Source: an uncultured Pseudomonas sp. (lineage in GTDB: Bacteria > Pseudomonadota > Gammaproteobacteria > Pseudomonadales > Pseudomonadaceae). From it: 64,000 nt of DNA. The DNA lies in NCBI RefSeq assembly GCF_943846705.1, contig NZ_OX044366.1, positions 3,348,001 to 3,412,000 on the forward strand. The letters run 5' to 3'. The notes beneath the pieces are model-generated. The model was not told the DNA's origin and made no database searches. It saw nothing but the letters and a program-made list of their open reading frames with translations. Numbering within the stretch: the stretch's first letter is position 1; each line of letters starts with the position of its first letter. The position numbers and the translations under genes were made by a program. This document shows positions 1 to 8,034 of this stretch, in pieces.

Positions 1-1
1 T

Positions 2-73
2 CTGGATTTTACCCTTGCCAAGTTTGGCGAGAACCCGGCAAAGGCAACCTGGCCGAAAGCAGCGAGCGGTTAG
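2..73 (+). CDS. 3' end of an unidentified gene (partial)
   Basis: An open frame enters from the left edge of the window and ends at the TAG at 71-73, with C-terminal residues ending in AKATWPKAASG. Its stop overlaps the stop codon of the convergent DoxX gene, an arrangement common for real genes. Only 23 codons are visible, so no family can be named and the frame could be chance. Confidence 0.35.
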   Translation: MDFTLAKFGENPAKATWPKAASG

Positions 74-474
74 TTACGTGCTGAACGTTTCAAGGCGAAG
101 GCTCCGTCATCCAGCAGCGCCAAGGCCAGTGCAGTGAATGCCAGAAAGACCGGGTATTCCCAGCCACCATTGGCGTTGGTGAAGCTCCAGCCATTACCGA
201 AGTGCACGCTTGCTGCCACCAGCAGTTGCACGGTGGCTAGGGCCGCTACCCAGCGAGCGAGTACACCAAGGATCAGGAACAGGCCGCCGACCACTTCAAA
301 GGCAATGACCGGATAGGCAAGAAAGCCGGAGAAGCCAACGGACTCAAAGAAACCTGCTGTGCCGGCCGGGGTGAACACCAGCAGCTTGGTCAGGCCATGA
401 GCGAGAAACATCACGCCAAGGATTAGGCGTAGTACCAGGGCGGCATAGGGGAGGGTGCGGCTAGCGGCGGTCAT
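70..474 (-). CDS. DoxX family membrane protein
   Basis: A 134-residue inner-membrane protein of the DoxX/DUF417-like family. About four hydrophobic helices can be seen, near residues 8-30, 48-70, 72-92 and 106-124. The family occurs beside redox enzymes and has been linked to respiratory or oxidative-stress functions, but its biochemical role is not settled. I start it at the ATG at 474 (MTAASRTLPY); the frame is open further upstream, but that extension has no DoxX character. It lies 83 bp downstream of an NAD(P)-binding oxidoreductase on the same strand, so the two are probably cotranscribed. The family assignment is firm and the physiological role is not. Confidence 0.85.
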   Translation of the reverse strand: MTAASRTLPYAALVLRLILGVMFLAHGLTKLLVFTPAGTAGFFESVGFSGFLAYPVIAFEVVGGLFLILGVLARWVAALATVQLLVAASVHFGNGWSFTNANGGWEYPVFLAFTALALALLDDGAFALKRSARN

Positions 475-557
475 GGGTGTTTTCCAATACGGGGAGTGTG
501 GGTTGCCCGGGGCCACAGCTGTTTCGGCCGTGGCGCCAGGCATTGGGTAAGTGGGAA

Positions 558-1187
558 TTAACGATTGAGCCAGACCGGCGCGATCTGCGTGCCGAGCCCT
601 GCGCCATAGCCGAGGTAGATGTTCAACCCGGCCAACGCTTCCAGATAACGCGCGTTTACCAAACCGCCGGCATCCACGGTTTTCCAACCCAGGCTTTGCG
701 CAAGAGCAACGGCGGTTTGTTTGGCTCGTGCGCTATCGCTGGCCAGGAACACGCTGCCTTGCTGCTCGTTGGCAAATGTGGGACCGCTGGCCAGCACTTG
801 GGCGAACAGGGTGTTGAAGCCCTTGACCAGCTCCACACCTGGCAGCGCCTTGGCGATTTCCTCCGCTGCACTGGTGCTGTGGCCGATGGTCAGACCCATG
901 TAGTCGGCTGTCAGCGGGTTGGTGATGTCGATGACCACTTTGCCTTCGAGACTGCCCAGACTTTTCAGCGCGGTTAAGGCGTCCTGGTAAGCAGTGGCGA
1001 CGATCACCACTTCGTTCTGGCCAAGGGCCTGATCAGCGGCGAATGCTTCGACGTTTTGATGCTGCGCGGCGAGGGCGTGCGCCTTGTCCAGATCACGGCC
1101 GGTGATACGAACATGGTGTCCAAACTGGGACAACTGTTGAGCGAAAGCCGAGCCCATGTTGCCGGTACCGATAAGGGTAATGTTCAT
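558..1187 (-). CDS. NADPH-dependent F420-reductase-like oxidoreductase
   Basis: A 209-residue soluble protein that opens with a Rossmann dinucleotide motif (GTGNMGSAFA, residues 7-16) and fits the F420H2:NADP oxidoreductase-like family (COG2085). Proteobacterial members lack coenzyme F420 and are thought to be NAD(P)-dependent reductases of unknown substrate. Its start faces the LysR gene at 1291 across a 103-bp intergenic region, the classic layout in which a LysR regulator controls the divergent gene. The DoxX gene follows on the same strand. The domain is clear from the sequence; control by the neighbouring LysR protein is inferred. Confidence 0.85.
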   Translation of the reverse strand: MNITLIGTGNMGSAFAQQLSQFGHHVRITGRDLDKAHALAAQHQNVEAFAADQALGQNEVVIVATAYQDALTALKSLGSLEGKVVIDITNPLTADYMGLTIGHSTSAAEEIAKALPGVELVKGFNTLFAQVLASGPTFANEQQGSVFLASDSARAKQTAVALAQSLGWKTVDAGGLVNARYLEALAGLNIYLGYGAGLGTQIAPVWLNR

Positions 1188-1262
1188 GTCTTTTGCCTCG
1201 TGCTGTGTGTGATGGGATCCAGTTTAAAGATTCGATTTACGAGATAAACATGATTTAATGTG

Positions 1263-1281
1263 ACTTATAGTTCCGATAAGT
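1263..1281. promoter_or_regulatory. Candidate LysR operator
   Basis: ACTTAT and ATAAGT form a perfect 6-bp inverted repeat with a 7-nt spacer, just ahead of the LysR start at 1291 and inside the divergent intergenic region. It suits an autoregulatory LysR half-site pair, but the assignment rests only on position and symmetry. Confidence 0.4.
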
Positions 1282-1290
1282 GAGGCAATA

Positions 1291-2235
1291 ATGGATCGCG
1301 CGTTGGAGATGCAGGTGTTTTGCGCCGTGGTCGACAAGGGCAGCTTTGTCGGTGCCGTCGATGCGCTGGAAATGTCCAAGGCCGCCGTTTCCAGGCATGT
1401 AAATGCGCTGGAGGAACGCCTGGGCGTACGCCTGCTGCAACGCACCACGCGACGCTTATCACTGACCGAAGAAGGACGGGTTTTCTACCAGCAAGCGCGG
1501 GAAGTGCTGGCGTTGATGGGGGAGGCGGAAAGCGCTGTTTCTTCGGGCAACCATGAGCCTGCCGGCGTGCTGCGGGTCAATGCGCCGGTGAGTTTTGGTG
1601 TGTTGCACCTGGCGCCGCTGTGGACTGCCTTTTTGGAGCAAAACCCGAAGATTGAGCTGGATATCAGCCTGAACGATCGCCAGGTCGATTTGGTGGAGGA
1701 GGGGTATGACGTCGCGGTGCGCATCGCCCGGTTGGAAAGCTCTTCACTGGTGGGGCGCCGGTTTGCCAGCACGCGGATGCGCCTGTGTGCAGCCCCGAGC
1801 TACATCAAAAGCCATGCACCAGTAGAAGTGCCGCAAGACCTGGCCGAGCACCGGGTGATTGCCTATAGCAACTTTTCCAGTGGGAACGAATGGAGTTTTA
1901 CCGGGCCCGATGGCGAGCATAAGGTCAACACGCGTTCGGTCATTCGCTGCAATAACGGTGATACATGCCGATCTATTGCGTTGACTGCTGGCGGCATTTT
2001 GCTGCAGCCAAGCTTTATGGTAAGTGAGGATCTTCGGCGGGGTGATCTGGTGGAGTTGCTACCGGAGTATCGCTCGGTAGAACTGGGTATTTATGCCGTC
2101 TACCCAACCCGCAAACACCTGGCATCCAAGGTGCGGGCATTTATCAATTTTCTGGTCGAACAGTTTGAGCAGGTCGACTGGGAGTCCGGCTACCCAGCAC
2201 AAAAGAGCCAAGCCCGGGCTGCAAAGAAGATGTAA
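1291..2235 (+). CDS. LysR family transcriptional regulator
   Basis: A 314-residue regulator with an N-terminal winged helix-turn-helix (recognition helix around residues 28-47, KAAVSRHVNALEERLGVRLL) followed by a periplasmic-binding-protein-like effector domain from about residue 90. The LLQRTTRRLSLTEEG stretch is typical of the CrgA/AaeR-like subgroup, which often controls a divergent oxidoreductase gene. It is transcribed away from the oxidoreductase gene at 558-1187 and converges on the tautomerase gene at 2275. The inducer cannot be read from the sequence. Confidence 0.93.
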   Translation: MDRALEMQVFCAVVDKGSFVGAVDALEMSKAAVSRHVNALEERLGVRLLQRTTRRLSLTEEGRVFYQQAREVLALMGEAESAVSSGNHEPAGVLRVNAPVSFGVLHLAPLWTAFLEQNPKIELDISLNDRQVDLVEEGYDVAVRIARLESSSLVGRRFASTRMRLCAAPSYIKSHAPVEVPQDLAEHRVIAYSNFSSGNEWSFTGPDGEHKVNTRSVIRCNNGDTCRSIALTAGGILLQPSFMVSEDLRRGDLVELLPEYRSVELGIYAVYPTRKHLASKVRAFINFLVEQFEQVDWESGYPAQKSQARAAKKM

Positions 2236-2274
2236 CACTCCTTGCAGCCCACTGGCCATTAACGCCGAATGACC

Positions 2275-2472
2275 TTAGGTCTTCTTCGGATCGTCGCCGA
2301 ACAGCTTGCCTGCACCGGCCCAATCCGATGGCGCCACGTCTTCAAAAATGACGTAGATGTAATTGGCATCGGTACCGGTGTTTTTCACGATGCTCTGGGT
2401 GATTTCTGCAGCGACAGCTTCCTTCGCGGCGTGGTCTTTTCCTTCGAACCAGCTGACTCGTACAACGGGCAT
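2275..2472 (-). CDS. 4-oxalocrotonate tautomerase-like protein
   Basis: A 65-residue protein of the tautomerase superfamily. The second codon is proline (MPVVRVSWFEG), so removal of Met1 would leave the catalytic Pro1 of this family. The length matches 4-oxalocrotonate tautomerases, which form hexamers and interconvert keto and enol acids. There is no meta-cleavage pathway beside it, so the natural substrate is unknown. An SD-like GAGGATC lies just upstream of its start on the minus strand. The gene ends about 40 bp from the convergent LysR gene. Confidence 0.88.
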   Translation of the reverse strand: MPVVRVSWFEGKDHAAKEAVAAEITQSIVKNTGTDANYIYVIFEDVAPSDWAGAGKLFGDDPKKT

Positions 2473-2705
2473 GGAGTGATCCTCTATTCAGGTTGGGTTT
2501 AGCGCGATTAGGGCTAACCATGCGGTCAGTCCGGGCTCAGCCAATCAATGCAGCAGAGCAGTCGAGAGAGAATAGGAGAGATACAGAAGGCGATAAACAC
2601 GCTGTAAATCGCCTATATGTAGAAATTATTTCTCCAATCAGCCCGCCATTTACCGGCGCACCGGCGATCAACAGTTGCTAAGTACCGCTAGGGGCTGTTG
2701 CCATT

Positions 2706-3170
2706 TCACATGGGTAGCCATAGGAAGGCACAGGCCATGGCCACCACGCTCTCGTAATTTCTCTTGAGCTTGTCGAATCGAGATGCCACCGCCCGGTAAT
2801 GCTTCAGCCGGGCAAAGGCGTTTTCCACCAGGTGCCGATTGCGGTAAAGACCTCTGTCCAGATCCGCGTTGCCTTTCACGGAGTTACGCTTTCTCGGGAT
2901 CACGGCCTTGGCCCCTTGTAGCTCAACCTGCTCCCGGATTCTCTCGCTGTCATAGCCCTTATCCGCGACGATGGTTTCTGCCGCCGGGAGCTTGGAAATC
3001 AACGCGGGTGCCTGAGTGCAGTCATTGATTTGGCCACCTGTGATTTCAAACTCGATGGGCAAGCCGTGGGCGTCCACCGCCAGGTGAATCTTGCTGGTAT
3101 TGCCAGCTCGACTTTTCCCTATAGCCTCATCGTTGCCGCTGGCAGCGCCTGCACTGTGCTGTGCGACCTA
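2706..3170 (-). pseudogene. IS5-family transposase remnant
   Basis: The minus strand encodes the C-terminal half of an IS5-type DDE transposase: a GKSRAG..TKIH-like segment, then VADKGYDS with the second catalytic Asp, and HLVENAFARLKHYR with the catalytic Glu. Reading back toward the N-terminus, homology (HSAGAASGNDEAIGKSRAG) is interrupted by an in-frame TAG near 3165, and no transposase-like sequence follows. The N-terminal third with the first catalytic Asp is gone, so the element is dead. A GGGGCTGTTGCC at about 2692-2703 may be its surviving terminal repeat. It sits between the tautomerase gene and the acyl-CoA dehydrogenase gene. Confidence 0.85.
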
Positions 3171-3375
3171 CTGTGGCGTAGTTGGAATTCCAGTTTCGTG
3201 CAGCTACCCCGCAGTTCATCTGGGGGTAGGTTGACGGGAAGCTCGCAGGCTGAGGCTTTCGGGACCACACCAGTGGAACACGCACTCATGTCGAACAACT
3301 ACCTTGAAGCCAGGATGTGGCGCTATTGAGTCTCGGCGCGACTGGAGCCCAACTGGTGTCAGAGCAGGTGCCGTG

Positions 3376-4530
3376 TCACCGCTGCGCTTCGCGGATCATG
3401 TTACGGGCGATAACCACCTGCTGAATCTGTGTGGTGCCTTCGTAGATACGGAACAGCCGCACGTCACGGTAGAAGCGCTCAATGGCGTACTCGCTGACGT
3501 AGCCGGCGCCACCGTGGATCTGCACGCAGCGGTCGGCGACACGACCGCACATCTCGGTGGAGAACATCTTCGCGCAGGAGGCTTCGGTACTGACGTTCTT
3601 GCCCTCGTCGCGCTTGCGCGCGGCATCCAGCACCATGCAGCGGGCCGCGTAGATTTCGGCTTTGCTATCAGCCAGCATCGCCTGGATCAGTTGGAACTCC
3701 GCGATGGGCTGGCCGAACTGTTTGCGGTCCAGCGCATAGTGCAGGGCATCGTCCAGCATGCGTTCGGCTGCGCCGACACTCAGTGCAGCGATATGCAGGC
3801 GGCCCTTATCCAGCACCTTCATCGCGGTCTTGAAACCAACGCCTTCGACGCCGCCTATCAACTGGCTGGCGGGCACTCGCGCATTTTCAAAGATCACGTC
3901 GCAGGTATGGGCGCCTTTGTGGCCCATCTTGTGGTCCGTCTTGCCCAGCGACACGCCGGGTGTGCCGCGCTCAACGATAAAGGCGCTGATACCGGAGGCG
4001 CCTTTGATTTCCGGGTTGGTACGGGCCATCACCGTGTAAATGCCCGCGTGTGGCGCGTTGGTGATGTAACGTTTGGTACCGTTGAGGATGTAGCTGTCAG
4101 CGTCACGCACAGCATTGGTTTTCAACGAGCCCGCATCGGAGCCGGCATCTGGCTCGGTCAGGCAGAACGAGCTGAGCAGCTCGCCGCTTGCCAGTTGCGG
4201 CAGGTACTGGTTGCGCTGCTCCTCTGTACCGTCAAGCAAAATGCCGATTGAGCCAATGCCGTTGTTGGTGCCGATGTAGGAACGGAAAGCCGGTGAGGTG
4301 CGACCCAACTCGAAGGCGATGTTTACCTCTTCCTCCATAGTCACGCCCAGGCCGCCATAGGCTTCCGGAATCGTTAACCCGAACAGGCCCATCTCGCGCA
4401 TCTGATCGACGATGTCCTTAGGGATCGCATCCGTTTCAGCCACCTCGTTTTCCCGAGGAATCAGTACCTCACCGACGAACTGGCGAAGAGAATCCAGCAG
4501 AATCTGCAGGGTTTCGGTATCACGGATCAT
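3376..4530 (-). CDS. Acyl-CoA dehydrogenase
   Basis: A 384-residue flavoprotein that introduces the alpha,beta double bond into an acyl-CoA and passes electrons to ETF. Seen in the sequence: the FAD/substrate motif CLTEPDAGSDAGS in the first half and the catalytic Glu at residue 364 in IYEGTTQIQ near the C-terminus. Length is standard for the family. The start is supported by AGAGGAG upstream of the ATG. It lies 61 bp downstream of the IclR regulator on the same strand, with hydratase, 3-hydroxyacyl-CoA dehydrogenase and thiolase genes divergent, so it supplies the first oxidation step of the same pathway. Adipyl-CoA is my preferred substrate by context; another short or dicarboxylic acyl-CoA is possible. 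Confidence 0.93.
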   Translation of the reverse strand: MIRDTETLQILLDSLRQFVGEVLIPRENEVAETDAIPKDIVDQMREMGLFGLTIPEAYGGLGVTMEEEVNIAFELGRTSPAFRSYIGTNNGIGSIGILLDGTEEQRNQYLPQLASGELLSSFCLTEPDAGSDAGSLKTNAVRDADSYILNGTKRYITNAPHAGIYTVMARTNPEIKGASGISAFIVERGTPGVSLGKTDHKMGHKGAHTCDVIFENARVPASQLIGGVEGVGFKTAMKVLDKGRLHIAALSVGAAERMLDDALHYALDRKQFGQPIAEFQLIQAMLADSKAEIYAARCMVLDAARKRDEGKNVSTEASCAKMFSTEMCGRVADRCVQIHGGAGYVSEYAIERFYRDVRLFRIYEGTTQIQQVVIARNMIREAQR

Positions 4531-4591
4531 GTGCGCTCCTCTGGGCCCGGAAGTGGGCCGATGTAGTACGGTGCACCGTCACCCTGAAGGG

Positions 4592-5458
4592 TTACCGAGC
4601 GGCGGCGCCGATGTTGTTAACCATGTTGATCAGGCGAGGCCCGATATCGTCAGTGAGCTTGTCCCGTGGAAGCTGGAAGCTCGGTCCACCGCAGTTGAAG
4701 GTCAGTAACCCGAACTGCGGGTGTAACAGCGGCACGGCGACTGAGTTGACGTCGCGGTGCCACTCGCCGATCGATAGGCAAAAGCCGTAATCGGTGTAAT
4801 CGCGAAACGCGCGATCCAGGCCCTTGCGGATCACCGGCCACTGTGCTGCTTCGCGTTGGCGCATGTGGTCGAGGAGAAACTCTCGCTCGCTCTCTGGCAT
4901 CGCCGCCAGGCATGCGCGTCCCGCCGAGCTTTGCGCCAGTGGCAAGTAGCTGCCGATCTGCCGCCGCATCGTGGTATTGCCTTGGCCCTGAACGACGTCC
5001 AGGTAAACCATCTGCAGGCGATCCCGGGCCGCCATTGCCACTGCGGCTTGAGCGTGATTGGCCAGCTCTTCCATCAGCGGGTGCGCCACCGAGCGAATCG
5101 ACAGATTCGACAGCATGGCGTAGCCGAACCCCAGCACACCGACATCCAGCTGGTACTTGCCCGAGTGCACCTCACGCTTGAGGCAGCCAAGGCGCATCAG
5201 GGTGTTGGTCAAGCGCGTCACGGTCGGCTTGGGTAGCCCGGTCATCCGCGCCAGTTCCTGATTGCCCAGCACGTTGTCGCGCGGGGTAAAGCACCGCATC
5301 AGCTCCAGCCCACGTGCCAGCGCAGTCACGAACTGGCCGCTGGTTTCGTCCTCACTCGACGCACTGGCCGGGTCGAGCATGCCCATCTTCAGTAAAGCGA
5401 TTTCATCCGCTCCAGTGCTGCTCTCAGCCTTCTGCTGATCCGCTTTGTTGCGTGCCAT
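4592..5458 (-). CDS. IclR family transcriptional regulator
   Basis: A 288-residue regulator. A non-conserved N-terminal extension of about 45 residues is followed by a winged helix-turn-helix (NQELARMTGLPKPTVTRLTN, roughly residues 66-86) and the GAF-like IclR effector domain (PLAQSSAGRACLAAM region to the C-terminus). IclR proteins of the PcaR/PobR type control dicarboxylate and aromatic-acid catabolism. The gene starts next to a 236-bp divergent region that holds two TTTCG/CGAAA palindromes, and the acyl-CoA dehydrogenase gene follows it. It is therefore the likely regulator of the whole beta-oxidation module; a pathway acyl-CoA or dicarboxylate as ligand is inference. Confidence 0.92.
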   Translation of the reverse strand: MARNKADQQKAESSTGADEIALLKMGMLDPASASSEDETSGQFVTALARGLELMRCFTPRDNVLGNQELARMTGLPKPTVTRLTNTLMRLGCLKREVHSGKYQLDVGVLGFGYAMLSNLSIRSVAHPLMEELANHAQAAVAMAARDRLQMVYLDVVQGQGNTTMRRQIGSYLPLAQSSAGRACLAAMPESEREFLLDHMRQREAAQWPVIRKGLDRAFRDYTDYGFCLSIGEWHRDVNSVAVPLLHPQFGLLTFNCGGPSFQLPRDKLTDDIGPRLINMVNNIGAAAR

Positions 5459-5501
5459 GGTAGAACCTCATTTTTGGAAATTGCAAGCAAATAAAAGTAC
5501 G

Positions 5502-5516
5502 TTTCGTCAGGCGAAA
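5502..5516. promoter_or_regulatory. Candidate IclR operator 1
   Basis: TTTCG and CGAAA flank a 5-nt spacer about 45 bp upstream of the IclR start. The half-site is shared with the longer palindrome at 5650-5670, which supports a common regulator. Inferred from symmetry and position. Confidence 0.45.
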
Positions 5517-5649
5517 TTATATTTGAGCCGAGATGAAATGCAAAACGCTCATTTTTAGATAGATAATATATTGATTAATAAAGAAATAATAAAATAGTTC
5601 AGATTTCTGATTTACATGAATTCGCGACCCTACCTATGATATCTCGTAA

Positions 5650-5670
5650 ATACGAAATGCAATTTCGTAT
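5650..5670. promoter_or_regulatory. Candidate IclR operator 2
   Basis: ATACGAAAT and ATTTCGTAT form a perfect 9-bp inverted repeat around GCA, 24 bp upstream of the hydratase start at 5695. A further AGCGAAACG follows directly. The site is well placed to control the divergent IclR and hydratase promoters. Confidence 0.55.
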
Positions 5671-5694
5671 AGCGAAACGTGTTTAGAGGTGGGT

Positions 5695-6480
5695 ATGAGT
5701 CACGAACCTGAATCTGTAGTGAACCTGGAAATTCGAGAAGACGGCGTTGCCGTCGTACGCATCGACCGGCCAGAAGCCAAGAACGCGCTCAATAGCGCGG
5801 TGCGTGAACAACTCGCCGAGCACTTTCGGGCACTGGCTCGCAATGGGCAGGTGCGGGCGATTGTACTTACCGGCGGTGACACCTGTTTTGTGGCCGGAGC
5901 CGATATCCGCGAGTTTGCCCAAGCGCGCCCGATTGAAATGTACCTGCGCCATACCGAGCTGCTGTGGGAAGCCATCTCCCGCTGCCCCAAGCCGGTCATC
6001 GCTGCAGTGAATGGTTTCGCCCTTGGCGGCGGCTGTGAGCTGGCCATGCACTGCGACATCATCGTCGCCGGCGAGTCGGCGCGCTTTGGCCAGCCAGAAG
6101 TCAAACTCGGCCTGATGCCGGGCGCCGGCGGTACTCAGCGTCTGATCCGCGCGGTCGGCAAGTTCCAGGCAATGCGCATTGCCCTTACCGGGTGCTTGGT
6201 CTCGGCCCAGCAAGCCTTGGCCATGGGCATGCTGAGTGAAGTGGTGGGCGACGAGCAGACCATTGTCCGTGCACTAGAGCTGGCCACTGAAATCGCCGCC
6301 TTGCCGCCGCTAGCCGTCGCGCAGATCAAAGAAGTGATGCTGGCCGGTGCTGACCTGCCGCTGGAGAGCGCGCTGGTGTTGGAGCGCAAGGCCTTCCAAT
6401 TGCTATTCGATTCGAGCGACCAGAAAGAGGGCGCTCAAGCCTTCCTGGAAAAACGCAAAGCGATCTTCTCAGGAGAATGA
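5695..6480 (+). CDS. Enoyl-CoA hydratase/isomerase family protein
   Basis: A 261-residue crotonase-fold enzyme that hydrates 2,3-enoyl-CoA to 3-hydroxyacyl-CoA. Visible motifs are the oxyanion-hole segment FVAGADIREFA, the GFALGGGCELAMHCD helix, and PEVKLGLMPGAGGTQRL, which carries a catalytic Glu. I prefer the ATG at 5695, which has AGAGGTG just upstream, over a GTG six bases earlier. It is the first gene of a tight plus-strand operon, with only 3 bp to the 3-hydroxyacyl-CoA dehydrogenase gene. By context it would act on 2,3-dehydroadipyl-CoA or a similar dicarboxylyl-CoA. Confidence 0.93.
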   Translation: MSHEPESVVNLEIREDGVAVVRIDRPEAKNALNSAVREQLAEHFRALARNGQVRAIVLTGGDTCFVAGADIREFAQARPIEMYLRHTELLWEAISRCPKPVIAAVNGFALGGGCELAMHCDIIVAGESARFGQPEVKLGLMPGAGGTQRLIRAVGKFQAMRIALTGCLVSAQQALAMGMLSEVVGDEQTIVRALELATEIAALPPLAVAQIKEVMLAGADLPLESALVLERKAFQLLFDSSDQKEGAQAFLEKRKAIFSGE

Positions 6481-6483
6481 GCG

Positions 6484-8025
6484 ATGACACGTGAAATTAA
6501 CCGGATGGCGGTTGTTGGCGCCGGAGTCATGGGTACAGGTATTGCTCAGATCGCCGCTCAGGCGGGCATTCGCGTCACGCTGTTTGATAGTCGCGAAGGC
6601 GCTGCGCAGGGCGCCCGCGAAAGCTTGAAAGGCACGTTGGACAAGCTGGTCGACAAAGGCAAGATTGCCAACGCCGATGCGCTGGCCACGCTCTCCCGCG
6701 TGCAAGTGGCGAGCGCCCTTACGGAACTGAGCGACGTCGACCTGGTAGTGGAAGCCATTATCGAGCGCCTCGACGCCAAGCAGGGCTTGCTCGCCGAGTT
6801 GGAAGCCGTGGTTGCCGATGACTGCATTCTGGCTACCAACACCTCATCGCTCTCCGTCACCAGCATTGCTCGCAATTGCCGACTTCCCCAACGCATCGCT
6901 GGCTTTCATTTTTTTAACCCTGTGCCGCTGATGAAAGTGGTGGAAGTCATCGATGGTCTGGCGACTGACCCGCAGGTAGGCGACAGCCTCCGAGCCCTGG
7001 CTGCCCGCATGGGGCATAGGGGTATTCGGGCGAAGGACACACCAGGGTTCATCATCAATCACGCCGGCCGTGCATATAGCACTGAGGCTTTGCAAATTCT
7101 CAAGGAAGGCGTAGCCGAACCCGCCGAGGTAGACCGTATCCTGCGCGAGGGTCTGGGTTTTCGCATGGGGCCCTTGGAGCTGTTTGATCTGACGGCTCTT
7201 GATGTTTCCCATCCAGTCATTGAGTCGATCTACAACCAGTTCTACCAGGAACCGCGGTATCGGCCTGCAGCGCTAACACGCCAGATGCTGGATGCCGGCT
7301 ACGTCGGGCGCAAGGTCGGGCGTGGGTTTTACCGATACGCCGACGGCCAGATGATCGATCCACCCGCCGCACAGGCAGTACCTGCGCTGGAAGCATTTCC
7401 GCCGGTTTGGCTTGGCACTGAAAACCCCGAGGATCGTGCACGTTTCACCGAGCTTCTTCAGCAGGTGGGCGCGCGGGTCGAAGAGGGCACGGTCCCAAGC
7501 AGCGAGGCCCTGTGTTTGCTGGCACCTTACGGTCTGGATGCCACCGGCGCCGTCGGCCTGTTTGGCACCGATCCTGAGCGCACGGTGTGCATCGACCCGC
7601 TGCTGGATATCGCCCGCTACCGCACGCTGATGCTAAATCCCGCTACCCATGCCGACATGCGCGATGCCGCCCATGCGCTGTTGGGCCGCGATGGCGTGGG
7701 CGTCAGTGTGATCAATGACAGTGTCGGCTTTGTGGCCCAAAGGGTACTGGCCATGATCGTCAACCTGGCGGGCGATATCGTTCAGCAGCGTATCGCCAGT
7801 GTCGATGACCTGGATGAAGGCGTGCGCCGTGGTCTTGGTTATCCGCAAGGTCCGCTGGCCTGGGGCGATAGTGTCGGGCCCAAGCGTTTGCTCACCACTC
7901 TTGAACGCATGACCGAACTGACGGGCGATCCCCGTTATCGGCCGGGTCCCTGGCTGCGGCGACGGGCCGCCTTGGGCCTTTCATTGCGTCACAACGAACC
8001 ACTCCCGACTGAACCTCAACGCTAG
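6484..8025 (+). CDS. 3-hydroxyacyl-CoA dehydrogenase (PaaH type)
   Basis: A 513-residue NAD-dependent enzyme that oxidises 3-hydroxyacyl-CoA to 3-oxoacyl-CoA. The N-terminal Rossmann motif is VVGAGVMGTGIAQ (about residues 9-21), and HFFNPVPLMKVVEV carries the catalytic His. Two C-terminal 3HCDH modules follow, near residues 190-285 and 400-500, the second with GLGYPQGPLAWGDSVG. This two-module length matches PaaH, the 3-hydroxyadipyl-CoA dehydrogenase of phenylacetate catabolism, which supports a C6 dicarboxylyl substrate. AGGAG precedes the ATG. The gene is within the same operon as the hydratase and thiolase. Confidence 0.93.
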   Translation: MTREINRMAVVGAGVMGTGIAQIAAQAGIRVTLFDSREGAAQGARESLKGTLDKLVDKGKIANADALATLSRVQVASALTELSDVDLVVEAIIERLDAKQGLLAELEAVVADDCILATNTSSLSVTSIARNCRLPQRIAGFHFFNPVPLMKVVEVIDGLATDPQVGDSLRALAARMGHRGIRAKDTPGFIINHAGRAYSTEALQILKEGVAEPAEVDRILREGLGFRMGPLELFDLTALDVSHPVIESIYNQFYQEPRYRPAALTRQMLDAGYVGRKVGRGFYRYADGQMIDPPAAQAVPALEAFPPVWLGTENPEDRARFTELLQQVGARVEEGTVPSSEALCLLAPYGLDATGAVGLFGTDPERTVCIDPLLDIARYRTLMLNPATHADMRDAAHALLGRDGVGVSVINDSVGFVAQRVLAMIVNLAGDIVQQRIASVDDLDEGVRRGLGYPQGPLAWGDSVGPKRLLTTLERMTELTGDPRYRPGPWLRRRAALGLSLRHNEPLPTEPQR

Positions 8026-8034
8026 GATTTTCCC

